Positions 23,915-34,800 of a stretch of DNA of 64,000 nt are shown piece after piece. Every line of letters starts with the position of its first letter. Position 1 is the first letter of the stretch. The translations under genes and the position numbers were made by a program. Source of the stretch: Sitta carolinensis (lineage: Eukaryota > Chordata > Aves > Passeriformes > Sittidae); NCBI GenBank assembly GCA_032173965.1, contig CM063294.1, forward strand, positions 5,812,452 through 5,876,451. The letters are read 5' to 3'. The notes beneath the pieces were generated by a model. That model ran no database searches. It was not told the origin of the DNA and saw nothing but the letters and a program-made list of their open reading frames with translations.

Positions 23915-24844
23915 CAACACTACAAGAGGAATGGAAACAGAAAATCAAAACATACTCCACTCCTCTGTCTTCCACCAATATCGTGTCTGCCTTCTGGGCT
24001 GATGAATACACACCTGCAGTGAATTGGTCACCAAATCAACTGGAAAATACTCTTTGGGCTTTGATGGAATTGAACCAGGCTCTTTAACAACACCAGCAAA
24101 AACTCACCAGAGTCCGACATATCCTGACAAAGCTGGAACCCACTAGGAACAGAATAAGTGAGGATCAGAAGCATCAGAAAATAGTTTCATCATTTCAGAT
24201 ATCCTCTGCACTGAGATACCATTATAAAAATGGTTATTTTATTCCAAAACTGTGCCACAATTACTAAAAAAGAACTGTTTCCATATTAATTGGATACCAA
24301 CTCATTAGCTTTTGAGCCATCAATTGAAAATGTGGATTTGAGGACTTTGTTTCCATCATCTGAAATCAGAATAGCAACACTCAAGTACCTTTACATTGAC
24401 ACAGAAAATTTACATTAAAAATTCTTCAGAATTCTCTTGTCATCTCAAGCAACACAAAGAGTGTAATTACCTTGCCTTAGAAAAATCATATCCATTAGAA
24501 CAGTACTAACAACCCTTGATTTACTTCTGCCTACTGCCTCATACTGGAAACCATCTATAACATCCTCTCTGCATCTGGTGTCCCCTGGTGAACACTTGAG
24601 GAGCAAATTTGGGTAACATAAGATTCCCCACTCCTGATCTAGCAGGTGTGTGACTACAAGGGCATGTTCATATATCAAACTGATTGCAAGGAAAAACTTA
24701 AAAGGAGGAAAAAGATCTACAGCAATAATATTGAAGCTTTCCAATGTACCAACAAATAAAAGCAATAGATTTTGTCGCAGCACAAAACACGAAAGAATTT
24801 TAGTTTTAAAGTACTGCTCTGCACAACACAGGAAACAGAACAAT
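23915..24844. other. Spacer between the two 95-bp copies
   Basis: This is unique AT-rich sequence of about 930 bp. I looked for a primer-binding site or polypurine tract that would make the pair the LTRs of a small retroelement and saw neither. A minus-strand frame of 132 codons (24445-24843) has no recognisable domain. Confidence 0.45.
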
Positions 24845-24939
24845 CAAATTATTGTCTGCTTGTCTAACACGAAGGCAGCATTATCCACAAACATCCTGCA
24901 GCTAGGAGATAAGATGCTGGAGAAGTACTATAAAATGGT
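24845..24939 (+). repeat. Copy 2 of the duplicated 95-bp unit
   Basis: This is identical to 23811-23905 apart from one base, in direct orientation, offset by 1034 bp. Unlike copy 1, it has no adjacent direct repeats, which fits it being the source and copy 1 the derivative. Both copies can be read in an open frame whose products contain LQLGDKMLEKYYKM. I do not recognise this peptide, and the frame is not evidence of a gene. Confidence 0.85.
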
Positions 24940-26221
24940 TTATAATGCAACTAACAATGATTTAGTAATTTGGACATTACATATTTAATGAAAAACTATT
25001 TAAATCAGAAATCATCAGACATGCAATGACAAGGCTTATTTATACCCTGTTTGTGTCTCCAACCAATGACTGAATTCTCTCCATTTTTAAATAGCACTCT
25101 TTTAACGTGAAGGGAGAAAGTCGGATGCTTGGTATTACTTTTAAATTAAACTACACAACTGGTATGAATAAAAGAAAGCCTCCTAAAGCATTCCATAATA
25201 ACAGGGATAACAACTGGCTAGCAGAATATTTGACTTGTTTTTTTCCCAGCAGATTTGAAGAGCACTGCAATGTAATGTATTGAAAATTATTTCTAGCCCT
25301 CCCTGATATCACAAATCACAACCTGTATAAAGCCATATGAGCAATCAAAGATCCATTTGAGCTGTGATTCATATGTGCATGTGCTCAGAGCTGGTTCTGC
25401 TCAGTGCTCTATAATCAGGGCTGCAAACATTTTTCATTAGTTTCCCTTTTCATTAAAGCTGTGGAAAGGGGGAAGAGATGGAATCAAATGTAAATTTGGT
25501 ATATAAGGCCAGTGTGCTTTTATAGGCAAAATTTTACTTGCTCTGTGTGTGTGTGTGTGTGTGCACACATACATTCATATTTGATTTCTGAGCAGACAAT
25601 ATTTCAAAAAGTAATCATGGAAGAAGTCTTCTATTGCCCTTTCCAGAAAAGGTTTCTTGATCTTCAAATCGGAATGTGCAAGCAGAATCCAATGTCCCAT
25701 ATTGAATACATCCTGATAATCAGGATCCTTTTCTTCAAAACCTCACATTTTGCAAAATGGTACCTACCAAATAAGTAACTTTTCATTAAGATGGAATGGT
25801 CATTAATGCCACTTTTGGAATGTAGGTACATATATCTATATATTATTATTACATAAAGTCATAATTAGACCAAATACCAAGCTATACTTCAGAGAAGTTT
25901 ATTACCCAATGTCTTTTTCAGACACACGAGTGGAAGGCATATCTGGAATTTATACTGTTAGAGTTACTCATAAAGTTTCTGCCTTGCACTGAAGAAGAAA
26001 ATATCCAGAATTCACCTCTAGAAAAGATAAATGAGGAATAAACATACAGACTGGAATGAGAAGCTGAGCTGGCTCACATCATTGGCTTAGAAATAATTTA
26101 GGAATATATTTTGACAATATTCTAAACATATTCCATGAGAAAGCAAATTTGATAGCAATGTTCATTTAAGAAAATATCCTTTTTTAATGAAAAAGAAAGT
26201 TGAATTCATTAAGTCTTCTAT
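24940..26221. other. Unique AT-rich DNA with a short (TG)n microsatellite
   Basis: About ten TG units lie at 25544-25563. Nothing else is recognised. Confidence 0.6.
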
Positions 26222-26790
26222 TATAGGGCAGGAAGGTACCTCAAGACTTTAGGTGGTCATAAAATCCGTCTTCCTCAACAGGGCAGGATAAGCTACACTA
26301 AAATGATTTCTGACACCTGTTTCCTTAATCTGTTCTTGAAAATCTCTGGTGTGTGGAAAAGGCTGCAGCATCCCAGGGCAACAGATCCAAGTGCTCAACT
26401 ATTGTTACAGTGAGAAAAGTGGTTTTGGTTGCTTCTTTCCTGATGCCCAATCTAAAGCTCTCACACTGAAAAAGAGTCACATTACTTTCTGTCCTATCCC
26501 CTGTCCTGACCTGCAATAGACACAGAGAACAATTACCTTCCTATTTGTGAACCTTTATTCCTTTTAAAGACTGGGATCCTCTCTCAGGTCAGTTGTATTT
26601 TCCCATCTAAACAAGTCCAGCTCTATCAATCTTTTCTGGGAAATCATATTTTCTCTGATCATATTTGCTTCCATGCTCTGAGCTGGCTCTGATTACTCAT
26701 ATACCCTTTCCTCATATGCCTAAAATGTCTAAAATCAGACACAGTGCTACAGCCCTTTGCCTGCCTTGTAAATCTGCAATAAAGAGACAG
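26222..26790 (-). mobile_element. Old CR1-type LINE fragment, antisense
   Basis: Read on the plus strand, the order of landmarks follows the reverse complement of a CR1 3' region. First comes ggaaggtacctcaagac (near 26230), then a stretch like the ctcaacagggcagga block. Next are tctggtgtgtggaaaaggctgcagca and a block matching the usual agtgaaaaagt segment (near 26413). The ctgtcctatcccctgtcctg, gatcctctctcaggt and agtccagctctatcaat blocks follow, and finally atcagacacagtgctacag (26733-26751), the counterpart of the usual gacacagtactccagg. Divergence is high, so this is a much older copy than those at 10848 and 43110. The distal boundary near 26790 is approximate. Confidence 0.72.
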
Positions 26791-28039
26791 CAGGAGCTTC
26801 AAAACCCCTCAGTCATTACGGGGCTGAGGCACATTTGTAACCCCCAGTGCATGTAAATCCAAATGATACAATTTTCCAACCAGCACACCAAGTTCCTGAT
26901 GAGGCACATTAGGAGAACTACGGCTTGAATCTGTAATAAAAACCACAGCAAAATGAGCAACAAGTGAACTGGCAATAAGCACAGCAATGGCCAAGGAAGA
27001 AAGAGCTGAACACCGAACCTCTGACACAGAGCTGGGTGAGGGCCAGCTATGACAGAGCCGGTGATGTAAGTGCCCCTTCACACTGAAGTCATGAATCCTC
27101 CCCGTGATCAGCCCTCAAAGGTATCAGGGTTCAGTATTCAGTTGTCTGAGCAGCTCCATAAAATGCTGAACTGCTCCACGCTGCTCTGAGGGAAACAAAC
27201 ATCATTAGAGGTACATCTCTGTTCTTTGTCATCTTTCTGATTAAAACCCAGAAGAAAGATAACTTGCACAAGCACTTGGATATGCAGAAGTAAAAAAAAT
27301 CTAATTGCATTAAAGAAAACCTATAAAAGAAAAATGAAATTATTCTTGTTACTGTTTGTACACAGCTCTTCCAGTCTTCATTACTTTAAAATCAAATTTA
27401 ATATACAAGTTCTCATCTCTCTCTCCTAGCCATGAAGTTTGCTATTAGTGATTTCCCAGGAGTAGTGTTGTGAACTCTACATTGATCAGTTGTTGATGTA
27501 TATATTTAGGACTCCAGTTACACAAGTGCATGCCTATGTTGAAGTTGTGTCTGGAAACACAACATTAACATAGGCAAAAAAGCCTCCTTAATCACCCGAT
27601 CAAACTGTTCAGCCGACTTTAATTCAGGTATCAGGGAAGGGATGTTTCTTCTTGGGAGAACTTTCCAAAATCGCACAGTTATTAAGGTAACACACAGTTA
27701 AGACACAGTTATTAAGACATTATGATACTAAAATACCTTTTACTCTGTTTCACAGCACTAAATTTAATTTAATTAGATATGCTGGGTAAATTTCTCTCAC
27801 TATCCTTTTCAGTCACAGTTTTTGGCAGATATGGGAAATCTTTTTGTATATAATAAAAAAACTCACATTAAAATTCTAACTTGAAAAATTTAAAGAATGC
27901 ATGGGAAATTAGTACAAACCAAAAAGAACTGTTTTGTTTGGGTTTTATTCTGAATAATACAATTACATTTTTTTGTAATTTTTTTTAAATAAAATTCCTT
28001 CATTACAGTATGAGAACTCCAGGAATTGACCAGCTATAG
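26791..28039. other. Unique AT-rich non-coding DNA
   Basis: A small duplication of acacagttattaag lies at about 27675-27717. Two overlapping minus-strand frames (26799-27081) fall in a slightly GC-richer patch and have no recognisable family. Confidence 0.5.
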
Positions 28040-28061
28040 CTTATTAGCTATAGCTAATAAG
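28040..28061. repeat. 22-bp perfect palindrome
   Basis: The half-site cttattagcta is followed immediately by its exact reverse complement, and a third related half (agctatagc) lies just upstream. It could form a short hairpin with no loop or a dimeric binding site. It is not part of any recognised element. Confidence 0.8.
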
Positions 28062-28635
28062 ATAAACCAAAATAAACCCTCTCATTCATTTTTTTAAATT
28101 TAAAATGCTTTACTTTCTTTTATTATATTTTCAATAAGCTATTCAGATTATTCGAATGCCCGCACCTGAAAGTTGTGGCAGTTTGTTGTTTTGTTTTTTT
28201 TTTTTCTTTGGGGAACAAAAGGCCACAAAAACTCCTGTGCTGATTACTTCAGAGTATCTGATGGCCTCTTCATCTTTACTGCAGCTGGCAACACAGGAAA
28301 GCATAGCTTAATTTATCATAGGATAAGTGGCCTTACTGAGTCCACAGAAGAAAAGAGCGCATTAAATTGTTCTATCTCCAACTAACTACAAAGGTCAGTG
28401 CCTCTTATGATTCCTGTGGTATTAACTACAAAATTTATGATGCTTTCAATGAAGCAATCTTGGAATATTTCATACAATTGTAATAATAACCTCTTTAGTT
28501 TTGATCTGTTATTGAAAACAAAGCTGATATTTCACTGGGAGGTAAACAGTGGAAAGCTCTGGTTTTGCCTTTCTTCCCATGGGAGAAGAAAGCATGTGCC
28601 CAAATTCTGTAACACATCAAAAAAATCCATAAACA
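28062..28635. other. Unique AT-rich non-coding DNA
   Basis: A T-rich run lies near 28192-28208. No other feature is supported. Confidence 0.5.
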
Positions 28636-28756
28636 GAGTTCGAGAAGCATTTGGACAATGCTGTGGAGGGGGAACTCTTGGGGTGTCCTGTGCAGGGCCA
28701 GGAGTTGGACTCGATGGCTCTCCCCTAACTCAGCATATTCCATGGTTCTGTGATTG
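28636..28756 (+). mobile_element. Short CR1 LINE 3' end, sense, 5'-truncated
   Basis: This is a recognisable CR1 3' terminus. It runs through gttcgagaagcatttggaca, ggggtgtcctgtgcagggcc and the diagnostic ggagttggactcgatggctc (28702-28721). It ends in attccatggttctgtgattg, a degenerate pair of the ATTCTATG-type terminal repeats. The copy is only about 120 bp, the usual 5' truncation of CR1. I could not see clear target-site duplications. The open frames crossing it (28398-28757 and 28495-28764) are not host genes. Confidence 0.93.
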
Positions 28757-30121
28757 ACTGGCACATTTTAGTGCAATATTGGACAGTTTAACCCCAGCTG
28801 TCAGCACAGAGCCCCTTGCCCACTGCCCTCCCTGGTGGGACTGGCAGACAACGAGAAGAGCAAAGGCAGAGAAGTCATGGACTGAGATAATGACAGCTTG
28901 ACAGGCAAAGCAAAAGGCACAAGTAAATCAAACCAAGGAATTCATTCACCACTTTCCAAGGACAGGGCTTCATCCAATGGAACAGCGACTGAGAAGGACA
29001 ATTGCCACCACTTTGTATGTGCCTCCACTTCCTGCTCTTTTCCCAGTTTAACATGCTGAGCATGATGCCCTGAGGTCTGGAATTTCCCTCTGCTCAGCCT
29101 TCCAGCTCCTCCTGAGGTGGGGTGAGGAGCAGGAAAGGCCTGAGGTCTATGAGAGCACTGAATATCTGACTGAATGTACCATAGAATAGAAATTTGAAGG
29201 CATTGTGAACAATTGCATCCAAATTTAACCCAAGGCATTCAAGCAAACCTATGAAGTCACAAAACCCAGCCATATTACTAGAATGTCTCCTTCTATTAGC
29301 AACACTCTTCTGGCAGTGTTGTCTCACAAAAAGGCAGAAAAAATCTTCAAACTGAGATTCTTGAAGAACACACACATCACCTTCGCAGCTAGATGCTGAA
29401 TTCTGCCTTAAATTTTTCATGTACAAGGTTTTCCAAACAATAAACTTAAAGTTATTATATTACTTTCCTCAGAATTCTATACAACTATAGTGTATAAATT
29501 ATTTGTGTGGTGTTTGTTATAATGTAATCCTGTGAATTAACAGTGTACATATCAAATACAATACTGTTATTCAGAAATGATGGATACTTCACTCTGCTGT
29601 TCTTCCATCTAAATACCTCAAACCATACTAAACACCTGAGAAGTTTCTAGACATTTTCAATAAGTCGAGAGGTCAGTTTGTGGATATGAATATAGAGAAT
29701 TCTGAGAGTCTTAGGGAATTGTACAAGGAAACTGTAAATTCATTGGTTATATTGCATTTTTCCAATCATAACACCTCCTAGAGGATACCTAAAGGTTTTC
29801 CACTAGAAAAGGGAATGAATCAAGGGAGAGAGAGTAGAAACACTGGCTTCCAGTCTACTTGACAGGCTAGAGAGAATTATTATCTGAACCTAGATAATAA
29901 TAAAAGACTCCTTATTATCTCCAACATCATGCAAATTCTAGACAAAACTACAACTCCTCTGACATCTAAACACCTAACTCCACTTTGATTTGTTACCTGT
30001 CTGCATCTCAGAAATTTTAGTGGTGGTTTCAGCTATTTTAGAAAGCCGATCTTACAGTTGTGTATTTTTGTGCTTCAGACATGAAAAGTGTTCCTTTTCC
30101 CCAGAATGAATCCCAGAATGT
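28757..30121. other. Unique non-coding DNA
   Basis: Mildly GC-richer to about 29160, then AT-rich. Minus-strand frames of 98 and 110 codons (28942-29426) overlap each other in different frames and match no family I know. Confidence 0.5.
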
Positions 30122-30379
30122 TTAAACAAAGGCCCGGGATCTCATCACTCTGTCTTCAGTAATGTCCTTGGTGAGTGCTCTCACAGATTTAGCTGTTAGC
30201 TGAGCTGCCTCCACCAGGTGAAAAGATGGATGAACAGCTTCCAGAGCTGCTGTCACAGATGTCCCACTGCATAGATCAGGGCAGTTCTGCTGAAGTGTGG
30301 TGCACTCTGGACTCCCCTGTCCAATGTCACCCTCCTTGCCCTGGGAAACCAGGCACTGCTGCAGCAAAAAGTGATGTCA
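30122..30379 (-). other. Unrecognised open frame with an acceptor-like sequence at its 5' side
   Basis: The minus strand is open for about 85 codons and ends in a TAA at 30124-30122. Near its 5' side the minus strand reads a pyrimidine-containing stretch tttttgctgcag ending at 30359, which would serve as a 3' splice site. Downstream the frame has a fairly balanced amino-acid composition, unlike the leucine/proline-rich chance frames elsewhere. There is no in-frame ATG near the start, no recognised domain and no partner exon identified. It could be a lineage-specific terminal exon, a decayed pseudogene fragment or chance. I lean towards chance. Confidence 0.12.
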
Positions 30380-31849
30380 GAAGAATAACCAGGTGACATT
30401 ATCATGGTGGGGGGAGTTAAAACTTACAGAAGTAGTTTACAAAACTCCTAATGAGCTGTTTGCTGTGTGATGAAAGAAAGGAGCCCACTGACTTCAAGGA
30501 TGCAAGCAGCACTCATTGGGCACGGAGCTGACAGTCATGCACGGAGGAAGGAGGGCTGTTTGTGTAGTTCTTACAAGCAGACAGCAGACCTGTACAATAA
30601 TCAAAAGTCAGCCATCCAAACTCGAACTGAAATGACAGAGAGATGGAATATCTGAAAGGACACATGCATTGTACTCAGGCAAGTCTGCCTAACATCTATT
30701 CTGACGTGACAAAATCGAAAGCTGCAGTCCTGCTCCAGAGGGGTTTAGTGAACAGAACCCTGCACATTTGCTTGCAAATTTGAGCCTGACCAACTATAGC
30801 CTCTAAGGGGAAATATCATCTTTCCTTTTCCCTTTTATTGGCTTATTTATCCTCTCTCCTCTGCACCATAATAACTATACATCCCTTCAGAGGGACCGAA
30901 TAGCTTATTCTGTAACCCATGTGTTTTGCAGAAGTTCAGTACAAATGTTATGCTCAGTTTTTCTGAACATTAAACCCAAAGGAAATTGCTAATAAAAAGG
31001 CCATGATGCTTTTGGACATGAGATTACAACTGCAAGACTACAGGTTTTCTTATAAAGAGCAGCTATAAGAAGCTACTTTTTTATTTTGTAACCTGTATCC
31101 AAGGCTGATGATTTGAGAAAGCATCATGTTATACAGCTGCAAAAGTCATGGTCCAAAGCTCAGTTGCACCACAGGTAGATTGATTCTTTTGTGTGACAAG
31201 TGAAACTGATCTCCAGAGACTCCCAGGATAACAAACCAGCTCTTTTAATTATACCATCAGCAACTATGACATTCTCAAAACCAAAGAATTGCCAAAACAA
31301 TGGAGATTTCATAGTGTCTCTAGATGTACTTTGAGAACAATCAATTAAATATGTTTGAATTGCTATTGACACATCATTCATATTAAAACCATGATGAACT
31401 TATGACATGGGAAATATTATTGATATTAGAGATTCAAGGATATTCAAGGAATTCAGCTGTTGCCTGTACCACTGAAGTTTTCCTTTAAAGCCAAGAAATA
31501 GAGAAGATAAAGAACTGCATGAGATTACAAATGACAGCTGTTATCAAGCCTGGTGAAAAGTTTATGTTAAATTATTTGAATAACCCTGCCTTAAAAATGC
31601 CCTCAATAACAGACAATTAACCACTACTTAGATGGTGTCCTTATTCTAATGAAATTCATGCCCAGTACTTTAAGGATGTACAAATGGATGTATCAAAGAG
31701 ATTTAGATGCCTAAATGCCTCTAGTGATGTGTGCCATTAGCACCTAATACAGGTTCATAGAAACGTACCTCAGTCAAGCAAACCTACTAGATTCTTAACC
31801 TCTGATGCAAGACACTCCATTTTAATTTTAAATTAGAAACTCCACTTTC
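30380..31849. other. Unique AT-rich non-coding DNA
   Basis: No recognisable repeat, RNA or exon. All open frames are below about 75 codons. Confidence 0.55.
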
Positions 31850-31867
31850 TTTTTTTTTTTTTTTTTT
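31850..31867. repeat. Poly-T tract (18 T)
   Basis: An uninterrupted T run. No element body is recognised on either side. Confidence 0.8.
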
Positions 31868-34800
31868 GTTAAGAAGATTAAGAATGAAGATGAAAAGAAA
31901 ATGAAGATAGGTCAGTTTATATATATATTGAAAAGGCAGTTTGCACTTTCAAAAAATGCATGCTGGTGAAAAATTAATCACATTGTGTTTCTCATTATCC
32001 CTGTGAAACAGAAACCTTGTCTTGATAATGTACTGCATAAACCATGGTCAATACAGGAATTTTGGAATTTGCTTTTTTCTTTGCTCCGTATTATTTTGGG
32101 TGATATACACCTCCGTTTAAGCACTGGTCTCTTTATGTCTCCTGCATCATTCTGGCATGATCTTGAGCAAAGCCTTTGACCTGACAGTATCGACAGAAGC
32201 AGCAGTGGGCTGGGAGTTTGGGCCTTGGCATGAAGGATGTGTTCAGTTGCTGCAGGACAAAGTACTAACAGCAGCCTGGCACAACCCAATAGAATAAACA
32301 TGTCATTAAAACCATTAATACATCCTCCCTTTTGGATTTCTCTAAATTGCTATACAATAATGCTGGACTATCAAAAAAAAAAATGTTTTTAAAAACATGC
32401 TTTGGAAGTTTAAAGCAAATAAATAATGGTATGTAAGTCATGAAACATTTATTTCAACTGTGGTGTTGGTTTATAATTCTACTTTGATTAGTTTTTGGTT
32501 GATTGGTTTACACGGAGGGAAATTTTTTTGCTGCCCTTACAAAGACATACCAGCACTTGAACAGAGTCTTCCCTGTCCTTTGAATTCTTTTGTACATGCC
32601 ATCAAGTCCAAGTTTGTGCTCATTCAGAAAAAGTGGAGCAGTTCAGCTGCTTGCCAGCTCCTGAACACGGCAGCAGTGGGGCAGCTGGAGGGGGACTCTT
32701 GGAACCAACATGAAGGATGATGGCAGTCAGAGGAGATGCAAGAGGCTCTGGCTTGCCCCGGGCAGCTGGAAGGTGTTCCCTGCCAGGCACCAGCTCAGGG
32801 CCAGGCAGCACAGCCTCTTGTACCTGCAGGAGTCTGGCAGAGCTCATCTGGGGGAACTACATTTCCTAAAATCAAAGCAACTGAGAGAAGCAGAAAGAAG
32901 AATCTGTAATAGAAGGTTGAAATAAGCCTCAGATGTGCGAGGAAAATGTTTGGGATATTTTTGCATAAAAATATTACTGCATACATTATAGAGATTCCTC
33001 GATTCAACTGTGTATTATCAATGGAATTTAATTAGGTGATGTAGCAGATTTATTTGTTTATTTGCACCTCCAGCCATATTAAAAAACCCTTTCCCCTAGA
33101 ACACCTAAGAGTATTGCTAAGCAGCCAGTTGGGAGTTTCCTACTGACTGATGTTCCTGAAAGCCTGAGGTTCTAATGTCCTACTTCTCAGCTGTGCAGGA
33201 TCCACAGATAAGACAGTGAGCGCTCAGAATTATTTTAATGCAGATGCCAACTAAGTTTAATGTGGGATTTTTCTCTCTGCAGTGTTTCTTGCAAATCATC
33301 TGAGATGACTGCACTGCAGTGCTTGCTTTAGGTGCATTCTCAGGTGTGCAGGTGAGTGCACACCTGCAGTGTATTGCACTCAGGGGCACTGCCCTGCTCC
33401 TGTTCCCTGCTGACTGACAGAGGAGTGAATGAATGAAAGAATTAAGTAATTAATGAGTTTTCCAGAGCAGAAGTAGGACAGATCTTAGAACTCATGGTAC
33501 TCCAAATGAGTGTAGATTATGGTGCTCAGGAAGCAGAAGTGAGGATGAATTTTTCTAAGAGTCTCACAAACAAATTAAAAGCCCCGGAATTTAAATTCAG
33601 CTCTTCCGATGCTGAGGAAAGAGTGAACCATCAGCACAGGAAATCTGAGTCTCAGCAATATGATGCTACATCAGCACAAAGTGTGCAAACATTACTACAT
33701 CAGCCTAGTCTACTTGTCCCTTCAGTCCCATCTCAGTAAATCGTTTGCTACCTGTTGTCTTGTGTGGGGATGATACCTCTCCACCAATGCCCTAAGCCAA
33801 TTATGCCATTGTGTACATAAGAGGAAAATGCTTTCCTGACTCCTTTTGTGGTCGGCAAAGACTCCAAACCATGAAATTATATTGCTGTTATTTTAGTAAG
33901 AACTGCAAGTATCCTGAAATGATCCAGGCTTTTTAAAATTTCAGTTGCACTTATCCCCATAGCATGAGTCCAACAGGCTTTAAATAAAATGCACAGAGAA
34001 AATTTTCCTCTTAGACTCTTTGTAATTTTCCTGCTATTATTCCTAAGGATACCTTGTCCTTGTACTCTAAAAAAGGCAGGCTCATCACTAGGGACCCTAA
34101 TATTAACAGTGAATTTGAAGTGAAGTATTACCCAAGAGAAACATCCTGTTCCCAGATTTGCCATCTGTTTTGTTTCTACACGATGCTCAAAGAGAAAGAA
34201 TCTATTAAGCAGTGCATATATTTAATATTTCTTATGATACGAGTGATAAAGGTTTACCAAAATGATTCTTCAAAAGCTGTAACAGAAGATTGGAGTTTGA
34301 AGCCTAAAGCAAACAAAGCGTTAATTAACACACTTAAAAGAACTGGTAATAAAGGGATAGGACAGAGGAAGAGAGGAAATGCTGTAGTTCCCACTTTAGC
34401 ATTCTACGTCACAGGCTCAGTCTGAGGGATTGAAGGGCATGAGAGAAAGAGGAAAACCTCACACCCTACTGAGCTAAGAAACAAACTAAAGCTGCCTATA
34501 GCAGATTCTGTGAGCTGGTCTCATATTTAACCCTCAGACGGTTTAACAGCCGTGGCTAATGGTCAGAGCAGGAGAGCTGTAACTCAGTGCAGAGCCAGCC
34601 AAAGGGGAGCTGCACAAGGCAATTAGCCAGCCTTGCAGTTCAGCTGGGCTTTCACACAACAAATACCATCGCTATGGCTCACTGTAGTCTCAACGCTGCA
34701 ATCTGCTCTTTAACTTTTGTAACTATTCCATTATGTAAATTTGTGTCGTAAGTAACTGCGTTTGATCATTGGAGCTTGTCCACTGCTAAGCCTGAGCTCA

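Noticed and set aside
23811..24939. The two 95-bp copies as LTRs of a small retroelement
   Set aside because: There are no TG...CA ends, no primer-binding site after the first copy and no polypurine tract before the second. The flanking duplication surrounds only copy 1.
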